Below are positions 24,760-32,740 of a stretch of 34,563 bases of DNA, piece after piece (within the stretch, counting starts at the first letter, position 1; each line of letters begins with the position of its first letter). The notes under the pieces were generated by a model. It saw only the letters and a program-made list of their open reading frames with translations, searched no databases and was not told the DNA's origin. Made by a program: the position numbers and the translations under genes. The stretch comes from Cellulosimicrobium composti (GTDB taxonomy: Bacteria > Actinomycetota > Actinomycetes > Actinomycetales > Cellulomonadaceae), in contig NZ_WMKA01000036.1 of the NCBI RefSeq assembly GCF_009711085.1, positions 1-34,563 on the forward strand, in the 5' to 3' direction.

Positions 24760-27098
24760 CGTGCGCCCGCCGTCGTCGCGTCGACCGGGTCCGGCCCGAG
24801 GACGGGGAGGTTGTCGCGGAACACGTTCGCCGGGTCGACCCGGCGCTTGATCTCGCGCAGCCGGTCGAGCGTCGCGGGCGGGAACGCGTCGGCGAGGCGC
24901 GCCGCGTGCGTCTCGGGGCGCCGGTCGGTGTCGAAGCTCAGGTACATGCCGTCGAACACGTCCGCGAGCGCGTCCCACCGCGCGTCGAGCCGCGACCGGC
25001 TCGCGCCCATCGCGACGACCGAGAAGCGCGCCGACCGGTGCGCGTACGCCGTCGCGTCCGCAGGGACGTCCTCCGCCGCGCCGCCCGTGGAGCGGATCTG
25101 GAAGAAGTACGTGTCCCCGCTCAGGACGAGGCCCGCGAGCCGGGCCGCCGCCTCGGGCGTGAGGTGCTCCAGCAGGCCCGAGCGCGACACGGGCTCGCCC
25201 TGGCCGCCGTGCGACCCGGGCTGGGGCGCGGAGACGACGGCGTCGTACGGCACGATCTGCGCGGTCGCCTGCGCGAGCAGCGGGGCGATCGCCGCGAACG
25301 GCTGCAGCCGCGCGAGGACCGTGTCCGGGTCGTCCGAGTCGACCATCGTCATCGACTGCGCGACGACCGGCTGCCCCGGGCGCGGGCGCCCGACAAGGAG
25401 GAAGCTCGTCGTGTCGCGCGGCGCCGCCTCGACCGTCGCGCCCCAGCGCTCGAGGAACCCCGCGAGGTCGGACGCGTCGTGCACCATCTGCGCGAACCCC
25501 ACGCCCGCGACCTCGTCCGCGACGAGGTCGAACGACGTGACGATCCCGACCTGCGAGCCCGCGCCGCGGACGGCCCAGAACAGGTCCGGGTTCTCGTCGT
25601 CGCTCGCGCGCACGACCGACCCGTCGGCGAGGACCAGCTCGACCGCGCGCACGTGGTCGATCGTCAGGCCGTGGGCACGGCCGAGGAACCCGATGCCGCC
25701 CGCGGTCGCGAGGCCGCCCACGCCGACGCCCCCGTAGTCGCCGGACGTGATCGCCCAGCCGCGCGGCGAGAGCGCGGCCGCGACCTCGCCCCAGCGCGCG
25801 CCCGGACCGACGCGCACGAGGCGCGCGGCGTCGTCGAGCACCTCGATCGTGTCGAGCGCGCCGAGGTCGACGACGACGCCGCCGTCGTTCGTCGACCGCC
25901 CGCTGATGCCGTGGCCGCCCGAGCGCACCGACAGCGGCACGTCGCGCGTCACGGCCTGGGCGCGCGCGAACGCGAGCGCCTCGACGACCTCCGCGGTGTC
26001 GCGGGGCCGCAGCACGAGCCCCGGGGACCCGCCGCGCAGGTAGTTCGAGCGCACGCCCGCGTACGCGGCGTCGCCGGGCTCGACCGCGCGCTCCGCGAGC
26101 GTGGACGGGATCTCGTCGTAGGCGATGCCGTCGCGGCGCGCGGCCCGGACGGCGAGCGGCACGACGCGCGACGTGTCCGTCCCGCGCGCGGCGCGCTCGT
26201 GCGCGACCTGCTCGCGGAGCGCGGGGACGACCTCCTCGGCGAACCGGCGCGTGGTGCGCTCGTCGTCGGTCGCGAGGACGAGCGTCGAGACGCCCTCGTC
26301 GAGCACGAGCGGCAGCAGGCGGTCGACCCACGCCGCGGGTGCGCCGTGCAGGTCGGGCGCCCCGCCGAGCCCGTTCGCGCCGTCGGCGTCGTCGAACGTG
26401 CCGGAGACGTTGAGCAGGCGCGTGATCTCGCGCGGGTCGCGCCCCGCGGCGGTCGCCGCGGCGTCGATGCGCGCGTTGCCCGCGCGCAGGCCGTCGAGGC
26501 CGACGCGTCCGAGCGAGGGCAGCCACCCGTCGGCCCTCTCCCCCACGAGCCGCAGCATGCGCGGCCCGAGCGCGCCGAGCCACACGGGGATGCGGCGCGT
26601 CGTGCCCGGCCCGGGCGTCGCGCCGTCGAGGCGGTGGTGGCGCCCGGGGACGAACAGCTCGCTCTCGCCGTCCTCGCCCCAGATCGCGCGGATCACCTCG
26701 ATCGCCTCGGCCAACGCGTCGACCGACTCGCCCGGGGTGAGGCGGTCGACGCCCATCGAGACCATGGCGTCCCAGAACGCCCCGGCACCGAGCGCGAGGT
26801 CGACGCGGCCGCCCGAGAGCAGGTCGAGGCTCGCCGCGGCGCGCGCGAGCACGGCCGGCGGTCGCATCGGCACGTTGGCGACGTCGGGCGCGACGTGGAT
26901 GCGCTCCGTCGCGGACGCGACGTACGACAGCAGCGTCCACGTGTCGAGGAAGCGCGGCTGGTACGGGTGGTCCTGGAACGTCACGAGGTCGTAGCCGAGG
27001 TCCTCGGCGAGGCGCGCGAGCCCGACCGTCGCCTCCGGGTCCTGCGCCGAGGGCGTGACGAACGTGCCGAAGCGGAGCGGGTGGCCGTAGTCGGTCAT
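24756..27098 (-). CDS. Fusion flavoenzyme: luciferase-like monooxygenase domain plus berberine-bridge-type FAD oxidoreductase
   Basis: 780 residues from the ATG at 27098, overlapping the upstream gene's stop as ATGA. Residues ~1-310 are a luciferase-like (LLM, FMN/F420-type) TIM barrel (RFGTFVTPSAQDPEATVGLA; LVTFQDHPYQPRFLDTWTLL; LSGGRVDLALGAGAFWD). Residues ~370-550 are an FAD-binding-4 domain: PLSVRSGGHGISGRSTNDGG has the His used for covalent FAD. The Cys used by bicovalent members is replaced (SGDYGGVGVGGLATAGGIGF), so only one covalent bond is expected. NPDLFWAVRGAGSQVGIVTS follows, and the C-terminal BBE piece is RRVDPANVFRDNLPVLG. No signal peptide. I infer a two-step flavin oxidation in one chain; the substrate is unknown. 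No in-frame stop or frame change separates the halves. Confidence 0.9.
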   Translation of the reverse strand: MTDYGHPLRFGTFVTPSAQDPEATVGLARLAEDLGYDLVTFQDHPYQPRFLDTWTLLSYVASATERIHVAPDVANVPMRPPAVLARAAASLDLLSGGRVDLALGAGAFWDAMVSMGVDRLTPGESVDALAEAIEVIRAIWGEDGESELFVPGRHHRLDGATPGPGTTRRIPVWLGALGPRMLRLVGERADGWLPSLGRVGLDGLRAGNARIDAAATAAGRDPREITRLLNVSGTFDDADGANGLGGAPDLHGAPAAWVDRLLPLVLDEGVSTLVLATDDERTTRRFAEEVVPALREQVAHERAARGTDTSRVVPLAVRAARRDGIAYDEIPSTLAERAVEPGDAAYAGVRSNYLRGGSPGLVLRPRDTAEVVEALAFARAQAVTRDVPLSVRSGGHGISGRSTNDGGVVVDLGALDTIEVLDDAARLVRVGPGARWGEVAAALSPRGWAITSGDYGGVGVGGLATAGGIGFLGRAHGLTIDHVRAVELVLADGSVVRASDDENPDLFWAVRGAGSQVGIVTSFDLVADEVAGVGFAQMVHDASDLAGFLERWGATVEAAPRDTTSFLLVGRPRPGQPVVAQSMTMVDSDDPDTVLARLQPFAAIAPLLAQATAQIVPYDAVVSAPQPGSHGGQGEPVSRSGLLEHLTPEAAARLAGLVLSGDTYFFQIRSTGGAAEDVPADATAYAHRSARFSVVAMGASRSRLDARWDALADVFDGMYLSFDTDRRPETHAARLADAFPPATLDRLREIKRRVDPANVFRDNLPVLGPDPVDATTAGAR

Positions 27099-28051
27099 GC
27101 GCGCACCTCGCCGTCCGCCGTCGCGCCGTCCGGAGCCGCCGGCGCCGGCGCGGGGACCCCGCGCGCGGCCGCGACGAGATCGCGCGCCGCGGGCGCGACC
27201 TCCTGACCTACGACGGCGAGCGTCGTCGGGTCGTCGCCCATGACGACGTACGTGGACACGCCGTGCTCGAGCGTGACCTCGGCGATCTGCTCGGCCCACT
27301 GGCGCGGCGAGCCCCGGAGGAATCCCCCGCCGCCGTCGGCGCTGAAGCCGCCGCCCACGTTGAGCAGACGTCGCACCGCGCGCGGGTCGCGGCCCGCGTC
27401 CTCGGCGGCCGCGTCGATCGTCGCGTTGCCCCGCGCGAGGGCCTCGAAGCTCTGGAGGTACGGCAGGGACGGGAGCCAGCCGTCGGCCTTCGCGCCGACG
27501 AGGCGCAGCATGCGCGGCTTGAGCGCGCCGACCCAGATCTCGACGTCGTGCGCGGGCGCGGGACCGCGCTTGGCGCCGTCGACGTGGTGGTGCGCACCGC
27601 CCGCGACGAGACGCTCGCGCGTCGACGTGTCCCACAGACCCCGGATCACGTCGATGCCCTCGGAGAGGGCGTCGACCGACTCGCCGGGCGTGAGGCGCTC
27701 GCCGCCCATCGCGACGATCGGGTCCCAGAAGCCGCCCGCGCCGAGACCGAGCTCGACGCGCCCGCCGGAGAGGCGGTCGAGGCTCGCGACGGACCGCGCG
27801 AGCACGGCCGGCGGGCGCAGCGGCAGGTTGAGCACGTTGCCCGCGAGCCGGATGCGCTCGGTGCGTGCGGCGACCCAGGACAGGAGCGTCCACGTGTCGA
27901 GGAACGCCGCCTGGTAGGGGTGGTCCTGGAACGTCACGAGGTCGAGGCCGACCTCCTCGGAGAGCTCGGCCAGCGCGACCACCTGGTGGGGCGCCGCGGC
28001 CGACGGCGTGACGAAGGACCCGAAGCGCAGGTCGTGACCGTAGTCGGGCAT
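27095..28051 (-). CDS. Luciferase-like (LLM class) flavin-dependent monooxygenase
   Basis: 318 residues from the ATG at 28051, with GAGGAG five bases upstream. It is a single LLM TIM barrel (LRFGSFVTPSAAAPHQVVAL; LVTFQDHPYQAAFLDTWTLL; LSGGRVELGLGAGGFWDPIV; MLRLVGAKADGWLPSL). Over the first ~140 residues it is about 70% identical, counted by eye, to the N-terminal domain of the downstream fusion protein, so the pair is a tandem duplication. The C-terminus is Ala/Pro-rich. Stop and next start overlap (ATGA), so the two are coupled. The cofactor could be FMN or F420. A good promoter (28087-28115) and a divergent MarR gene suggest ligand-controlled expression. Confidence 0.93.
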   Translation of the reverse strand: MPDYGHDLRFGSFVTPSAAAPHQVVALAELSEEVGLDLVTFQDHPYQAAFLDTWTLLSWVAARTERIRLAGNVLNLPLRPPAVLARSVASLDRLSGGRVELGLGAGGFWDPIVAMGGERLTPGESVDALSEGIDVIRGLWDTSTRERLVAGGAHHHVDGAKRGPAPAHDVEIWVGALKPRMLRLVGAKADGWLPSLPYLQSFEALARGNATIDAAAEDAGRDPRAVRRLLNVGGGFSADGGGGFLRGSPRQWAEQIAEVTLEHGVSTYVVMGDDPTTLAVVGQEVAPAARDLVAAARGVPAPAPAAPDGATADGEVRA

Positions 28052-28086
28052 GGCTCCTCGCGATCTCAGAATGCGTTGTCTCACAG

Positions 28087-28115
28087 AACGTATCGGTAAC
28101 AGATAGATGGTGCAA
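28087..28115 (-). promoter_or_regulatory. Promoter of the flavoenzyme operon
   Basis: On the minus strand, TTGCAC (28110-28115) and TACGTT (28087-28092) are separated by exactly 17 bases, one of the best sigma-70-type promoters in the window. A start about 30 bases before the ATG is expected. Confidence 0.7.
28091..28105. promoter_or_regulatory. Candidate MarR operator within the flavoenzyme promoter
   Basis: TATC-N7-GATA lies in the promoter spacer next to the -10. A larger imperfect repeat (AATGCGTTG at 28070-28078, CAACAGCATT at 28113-28122) frames the whole promoter. Either could be the MarR site. Confidence 0.4.
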
Positions 28116-28141
28116 CAGCATTCCCGCGGTAGGCTGGGCCG

Positions 28142-28675
28142 ATGAGCACGAGCACGACGACCGCCACGACGCGCCCGACCGAGCTCCCCGGCCGCCTGGA
28201 GGACCTGGGCTGGCACCTGGGCGTCCTCCTGCGCGCGTACCGTGCGACGGTCGAGCACGCGCTGGAGGACGTCCCCCACGGCGCGCGGGGCTACCAGGTG
28301 CTCGTCACCGTCGCGCAGGGCGACCACCCCACCCAGCTCGCGCTCGCCGAGCACCACGGCATCGACCGGACCGTCATGACCTACCTCGTCGACGACCTCG
28401 TCGCCGCAGGACTCGTCGAGCGGCAGCAGAACCCCGCCGACCGCCGGGCCCGACGCGTCGTCGCGACGCCCGCGGGCCGCCGTCGACTCGGCGCCTGGGC
28501 CGGCACCGTGCACGACGCCGAGGAGGAGATGCTCGGCATGCTCGCGCCCGACGAGCGCGCCCTCTTCCGCACCCTCATGCGCCGCGTCGCGTGCGGCGTG
28601 CGCGACGTCGACGCGGGCACCGACCCCTGCACCGTCGCAGAGCACACCCTCGGCAGCACCCCGACGCCGAGCTAG
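28142..28675 (+). CDS. MarR-family transcriptional regulator
   Basis: 177 residues. The winged helix spans ~45-115: QVLVTVAQGDHPTQLALAEH, then HGIDRTVMTYLVDDLVAAGL, then VERQQNPADRRARRVVATPA, the family's DxRxxR wing. Flanking helices form the dimer interface. TAGGCT at 28130-28135 is six bases before the ATG, with no ribosome-binding site, so the mRNA is probably leaderless. It is divergent from the LLM/fusion operon, and MarR proteins usually repress the neighbouring divergent gene until a phenolic or related ligand binds. Two Cys lie near the C-terminus (VACGVRD, TDPCTVAE), so redox sensing is possible. Confidence 0.95.
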   Translation: MSTSTTTATTRPTELPGRLEDLGWHLGVLLRAYRATVEHALEDVPHGARGYQVLVTVAQGDHPTQLALAEHHGIDRTVMTYLVDDLVAAGLVERQQNPADRRARRVVATPAGRRRLGAWAGTVHDAEEEMLGMLAPDERALFRTLMRRVACGVRDVDAGTDPCTVAEHTLGSTPTPS

Positions 28676-28696
28676 GCCCGGCGCCGGAGCGCGCCC

Positions 28697-28928
28697 GAGG
28701 CGAGCCGACGCCGGACTGCGCGCCTACCAGGGCGAACGATGCGGGAGGCGAGCCGACGCCGGAGGGGCCGGTGGTGGTGCCGCGCCCCTCGCGTGCCCGC
28801 CCGGGTGGCCGACACCCAGGGCGAGTCGACGGCGGGAGGGGCGGGTGGTGGTGCCGCGTCGTGGCGGGCCTGGCGGGAGCCGCGAGGAACGAGCGGCGGA
28901 TGGTAGACGCGGCACCACCACCCGCCCC
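28697..28928. repeat. Repeat-rich convergent intergenic region with a perfect 23-bp inverted repeat
   Basis: The gap 28676-29000 has no credible gene. A 19-base direct repeat occurs at 28697-28715 and 28745-28763 (GAGGCGAGCCGACGCCGGA), with a degenerate third copy near 28818. The block GGTGGTGGTGCCGCG occurs at 28770-28784 and 28844-28858. The arm at 28838-28860 is exactly complementary to 28906-28928, giving 23 perfect base pairs around a 45-base loop. It lies between the converging marR and transporter genes, so it can act as a bidirectional terminator. It could also be a dispersed REP/MITE-like element. Near 28955-29000 there is a looser CCCGAAGGA-like repetition. Confidence 0.8.
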
Positions 28929-29000
28929 GACCTCCCGGGCCGCCCCGATCGACCCCGAAGGACCCGAACGACCCCAAAGGAACCCGAAGGATCCCGAGCG

Positions 29001-30428
29001 CTACCGCGGCAACGGATCCGCCGCCGTGGGCGACGCCTCGGCCTCGACGACGGCCTCGCCCGCGTCGCGCCCGCGCAGCGGGTACAGCCAGAAGCACACG
29101 AACGCGAGCACCGCGACGAGCACGGGGACGCCGCCGAGCAGGAGCCGCACGCCGGTGGAGACGGACTCGGGCTGCGCGACGTCGCCCGCGCCCTCGACGT
29201 ACCCGCTCGCGCCGAGCACGGCGGCGACGAGCACCGCCTGGACGATGACGGACCCGCGCACGACGAACCCGTTGGCGCCGAAGTACATGCCCTCGCGGCG
29301 CAGCCCGGTGCGCCGCTCGTCGTCGTCGATGACCTGGGCGAGCGCGACCTCCAGCACCTGCATGAGGCCGGCGACGCCGACGCCGACGGCGAGGCCCGCG
29401 GCGGCCGCCCCGAGCACGGTGGACGGCAGGAGGTAGAGGCACGTCGCGAGCCCGTAGACCGCGACGACCCACAGCATCGCGGAGCGCGGGCCGACGCGGC
29501 GCACGACCCAGGACCACCCGACGATCGACGGGATCGCGGCGACGAAGATCGGGGCGAGGAGGAACGTCGCGTCGGCCTCCGCGCCGCCGACGACGTAGCG
29601 CACGTAGAACGGGATGGCGGCGAGCACGATCGCGGTCGTGCTCTGGAGCAGGAGCGACCCGAGCACGTAGGTGACGAACGCGCGGTTGGCGAACGTGTAC
29701 CGGAGCTGGTCGCGGAGGCCGACCGCGGCCTCGCGGTCGCGCACGGCCTCCTCGTCGACGGGCCGCTCGACCATGCCGACGAGCGACCACGCGAAGAACG
29801 CGAGGCTCACGACGGCGAGCAGCAGCGCCATCCACGTCCACCCGAGGGTGCCGTAGAGCAGCGGCGCGCCGGCGGTGCCGAGGATCATCCCGACGAGGCC
29901 GAAGATCTGGCGGGGCGCGTTGCCGCGGGCGCGCTCCGCCGTCGTGCGGAAGATCTCGGGGAAGAGCGCCGACACGTTGAGCACGACGACGACGTACGCG
30001 ACGTCGTACACGGCGACGACGAGCAGGAACCACACGACGAGCCCGGTGGGGCCGAGCGCGGGCGGCATCCACACGAGCGCGAACGCGACGACGAGCGGGA
30101 CGACGCCGAGACCGATCCACGGGACGCGGCGGCCCCAGCGGGTGCGGCGCCGGTCGGACGCCGCGCCGACGAGCGGGTTGAGGACGGCGTTGAGGATGCC
30201 GTGCGCGATCATCGCGCCGGCGACCCAGCCGGCGGGCACGCCCAGGTGGTCGACGTAGAAGTAGACGACGAACGCGGAGAACGTCTGGAGCAGCAGGTTC
30301 GCGGGGAACGCGGACGCGGCGTACGCGACGGTCCGCGCGCGCGACGGCGCACCGGCGAGGCGGCGGTCGCGCACGCGCGCGAGCAGCCCGGCCGGCGGCG
30401 GCGTGGGCGCGAGGCGGGGCGCGCTCAC
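29001..30428 (-). CDS. GPH/MelB-type sugar:cation symporter (MFS)
   Basis: 475 residues from a GTG at 30428, overlapping the ChbG stop as GTGA. Twelve membrane segments are expected. The MelB-like features are AHGILNAVLNPLVGAASDRR, TRWGRRVPWIGLG (the loop 2-3 motif D-R-x-R-x-x-x-G-R-R), and GMYFGANGFVVRGSVIVQAV in the C-terminal half. It would import a glycoside or amino-sugar oligosaccharide with a cation. It is third in the coupled ROK-ChbG-transporter operon, which suggests it brings in the substrate for the deacetylase. The C-terminal tail is acidic and short. It converges on marR across the repeat region. Confidence 0.92.
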   Translation of the reverse strand: MSAPRLAPTPPPAGLLARVRDRRLAGAPSRARTVAYAASAFPANLLLQTFSAFVVYFYVDHLGVPAGWVAGAMIAHGILNAVLNPLVGAASDRRRTRWGRRVPWIGLGVVPLVVAFALVWMPPALGPTGLVVWFLLVVAVYDVAYVVVVLNVSALFPEIFRTTAERARGNAPRQIFGLVGMILGTAGAPLLYGTLGWTWMALLLAVVSLAFFAWSLVGMVERPVDEEAVRDREAAVGLRDQLRYTFANRAFVTYVLGSLLLQSTTAIVLAAIPFYVRYVVGGAEADATFLLAPIFVAAIPSIVGWSWVVRRVGPRSAMLWVVAVYGLATCLYLLPSTVLGAAAAGLAVGVGVAGLMQVLEVALAQVIDDDERRTGLRREGMYFGANGFVVRGSVIVQAVLVAAVLGASGYVEGAGDVAQPESVSTGVRLLLGGVPVLVAVLAFVCFWLYPLRGRDAGEAVVEAEASPTAADPLPR

Positions 30429-31378
30429 CGCTCGCCCCGCTGGACCGCGCGCAGGTCGCGCCAGCCGACGCGCACGAGCCCCTCCTCCGCGACGACCGCG
30501 GACACGGCGGGGTCGGCGAGCAGGCGGCGCTCGAAGCCGCGCTTCGCGACGCCGTAGTCGGCGACGTCGCCGAGCTCGTCGTCGTCGAGCATCGGGTGCA
30601 GGTAGATCTCCGTGACACCCGCGGGCACGCGGCGCAGGAGGTCGAGGAAGCCGGAGCGGACGTCCTCGTAGTCCTCCTCCTCCACCGTCCCCTCCCCCGC
30701 GAGCTCGAACGGGTGAGTCCACAGGCGGTCGACGAGCACGACGCCGAGCGCGTCGGCAGCGGCCGTCGCCTCGTCGAGCAGTCCCTGCACGTCGCCCGGG
30801 GGCAGGAGCATCCCGTCGGTGGTGCGCGGCAGCCGGAACGGCAGCCCGTGCCGGGCGGCGAGCCCGAGGACCTGCGGCAGGAACGACCGGCCGGTCTCGA
30901 GCCCGTAGACCGAGCCCATGTGGTTGTCGAGGTGGGTCACGTCGACCCCGGCGGCGAGCGCCGCGTCGACCTGCGCGGCGAGCTCCGCGGCCACGTCCTC
31001 CTCGCGCGCCCGCTGCTCGACGGCGAGGACGTCGCGGTGGAAGTAGCCGGCGTCGTCGACGAGGGACGTGCCGCCCCCGGTGAGGGGCCGCCAGCGGTAC
31101 CGCGTCCACTCGCTCGTGAGCACGAGGTGCACCCCCACGTCGACGGGGTGGGTCGCGGCGAACGCGAGCGCCTCGGGCGCCCACGCGCACGGGACCATGA
31201 GGGTCGCGGAGTCGATCCGCCCGGCGAGGAGCAGCTCGGAGACCGCGCGGTTGGCCGCGCGGCACATGCCGAAGTCGTCGGCGTTGAGGATGATCGCGCG
31301 CGCGTCGGGTGCCAGGCCCAGCCGCGTGACGAGGTCCGACGGCGGCCTGCCCGCGGCGTCGTGCGCGGTGCCGGTCAC
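30425..31378 (-). CDS. ChbG/YdjC-family carbohydrate deacetylase
   Basis: 317 residues from a GTG at 31378 that overlaps the ROK stop as GTGA. The metal-binding motif is AIILNADDFGMCRAANRAV (the DD pair), with His ligands in VDVGVHLVLTSEW and VTHLDNHMGSVYG. A catalytic-zone His is in TEIYLHPMLDDDE. E. coli ChbG removes an N-acetyl group from chitobiose-6-phosphate and chitotriose-6-phosphate. Here there is no PTS gene, so the substrate is more likely a non-phosphorylated N-acetylated oligosaccharide imported by the next gene's product. No signal peptide, so it acts in the cytoplasm. Confidence 0.93.
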   Translation of the reverse strand: MTGTAHDAAGRPPSDLVTRLGLAPDARAIILNADDFGMCRAANRAVSELLLAGRIDSATLMVPCAWAPEALAFAATHPVDVGVHLVLTSEWTRYRWRPLTGGGTSLVDDAGYFHRDVLAVEQRAREEDVAAELAAQVDAALAAGVDVTHLDNHMGSVYGLETGRSFLPQVLGLAARHGLPFRLPRTTDGMLLPPGDVQGLLDEATAAADALGVVLVDRLWTHPFELAGEGTVEEEDYEDVRSGFLDLLRRVPAGVTEIYLHPMLDDDELGDVADYGVAKRGFERRLLADPAVSAVVAEEGLVRVGWRDLRAVQRGER

Positions 31379-32589
31379 GACGCCGCCTCGTCGCGCTCGT
31401 CGGGTACCGCGGCCGTGTCGGGCTCGCCCGGGTGGGCCGCGGCCGCGCGGAACACCTCGTCGCGCAGGGCGTCGCTCGCCGAGCGCGCGGCGCCCACGAC
31501 GACCGCGTCGCACGTGAGCTCCGACGGGACGACCTGGACGGGGAGCACCGCGAGCTTCTCGGTGAGGAAGCGGCGCACGCGGTCGGCGATGGGCTCGCGC
31601 GCCGCCTGGTTGGTGAGGACGAACAGCTCGGGCTCGACGACGAGCGCGACCGACGCCGCCACGACGGCGATCCGCTCGGCGACCTCGTCGAGCACGTCGC
31701 CCGACGCGACGTCGCCGTTCTCGGCGCGGTCCACGATCTCCTGGACGCTCACGGCGTCGCGCAAGCCGTTCTCCTTGGCGATCGCCGCGAGCGACGTGGC
31801 CCCCAGGGTCTCGGCGCCGAGCGAGCGGCCCGGGTGCGGGAGGAACGACACCTCGCCGGCACCGCCCGCCGCGCCGCGGTGGAGCCGCCCGTCGAGCACG
31901 AGGCCCGCGCCGAAGCCGTCCCCGAGCCCGAGGACCACGAACGAGCGCACGCCGGCCGCGACGCCGTCGCGCTGCTCCGCGAGCGCCGCGAGGTTGACGT
32001 CGTTCTCGAGCGTCACGGGGCAGCCGAGCGCGTCGACGAGCGCGTCGTGCAGCTCGGTCCCGCCCTTCTCGAAGCCGGGCACGCGGCGGATCGTCACGTG
32101 GTCGGGCCCGACGATCGCCGGGACCGCCGCGACGGCGCGCGTCACCTCGACGCGCGTCCCCTCGGGGAGCCGGGCCTCGACGTCGCTCACGCACGCCCGC
32201 GCGAGCTCGGCGGCGGCGCGGGCCCGCGCCGTGGGCGTCGCCTTGACGTCCCGGCGCTCGGCGCGCGCCCGGACGGCGCCCGTGACGTCGACGAGCGCGA
32301 CCCGCACCCGGTCGCGCGCGACGTCCACGCCGAGCCCGAACGCGTAGTCGGGGTCGATGCGGTAGAGGGTGGCGGCCGGGCCGCGGCGGTCGCGGTCGAG
32401 GCCCGCCTCGGTGACGACGCCCGTCGCCTCGAGCGCACGCAGCGTCTGGGCCACGGTCGTCTTGGACAGGCCGGTCGCCGCGACGAGGTCGGGCCGTGCG
32501 AGACGTGCGCCCGCGGCGAGCGCGTCGAGCACGGCGCGGGCGTTGAGGGTCCGCAGGAGGGCGGGTGTACCGGCGGGGGTGATGTCCAT
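31375..32589 (-). CDS. ROK-family transcriptional regulator lacking the zinc motif
   Basis: 404 residues from the ATG at 32589 (GGAG seven to ten bases upstream). The N-terminal winged helix-turn-helix is NARAVLDALAAGARLARPDL, then VAATGLSKTTVAQTLRALEA. The ROK sugar-kinase-like domain follows (YAFGLGVDVARDRVRVALVD; TLENDVNLAALAEQRDGVAA; VVLGLGDGFGAGLVLDGRLH). After GAGEVSFLP the typical CxCGxxGCLE zinc motif is missing: LPHPGRSLGAETLGATSLAA has no cysteine. The phosphate-binding and ExGH region is also altered (GEVSF), so kinase activity is unlikely. It heads the operon with ChbG and the GPH transporter and has an operator-like palindrome upstream (32636-32664). Inducer unknown. Confidence 0.93.
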   Translation of the reverse strand: MDITPAGTPALLRTLNARAVLDALAAGARLARPDLVAATGLSKTTVAQTLRALEATGVVTEAGLDRDRRGPAATLYRIDPDYAFGLGVDVARDRVRVALVDVTGAVRARAERRDVKATPTARARAAAELARACVSDVEARLPEGTRVEVTRAVAAVPAIVGPDHVTIRRVPGFEKGGTELHDALVDALGCPVTLENDVNLAALAEQRDGVAAGVRSFVVLGLGDGFGAGLVLDGRLHRGAAGGAGEVSFLPHPGRSLGAETLGATSLAAIAKENGLRDAVSVQEIVDRAENGDVASGDVLDEVAERIAVVAASVALVVEPELFVLTNQAAREPIADRVRRFLTEKLAVLPVQVVPSELTCDAVVVGAARSASDALRDEVFRAAAAHPGEPDTAAVPDERDEAAS

Positions 32590-32635
32590 CTGGTCTCCGT
32601 CGAGCAGTGGGTGCGGTCACGTCGGTCCGGGCCGA

Positions 32636-32664
32636 GCGGGTAGGTCGGGAAGTTTCCTACCCGC
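32636..32664. promoter_or_regulatory. Operator-like inverted repeat upstream of the ROK gene
   Basis: Nine-base arms GCGGGTAGG (32636-32644) and CCTACCCGC (32656-32664) surround a centre containing GGAA-GT-TTCC. Sites with a GGAAA/TTTCC core are typical of actinobacterial ROK regulators (from memory). It lies 47 bases upstream of the ROK start, between it and the divergent acyltransferase gene. Confidence 0.6.
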
Positions 32665-32740
32665 CGGGAGACTAGCGCTGGCGTCGTGCGGTTGTCGACG
32701 GCGACCGGCCGCGCCGGGGACGGGGCTGTACCGTGGCGTC

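Noticed and set aside
28676-29000. Insertion sequence or integron-like remnant
   Set aside because: No transposase fragment, no target-site duplication and no attC-like consensus were seen; the repeats alone do not support mobility.
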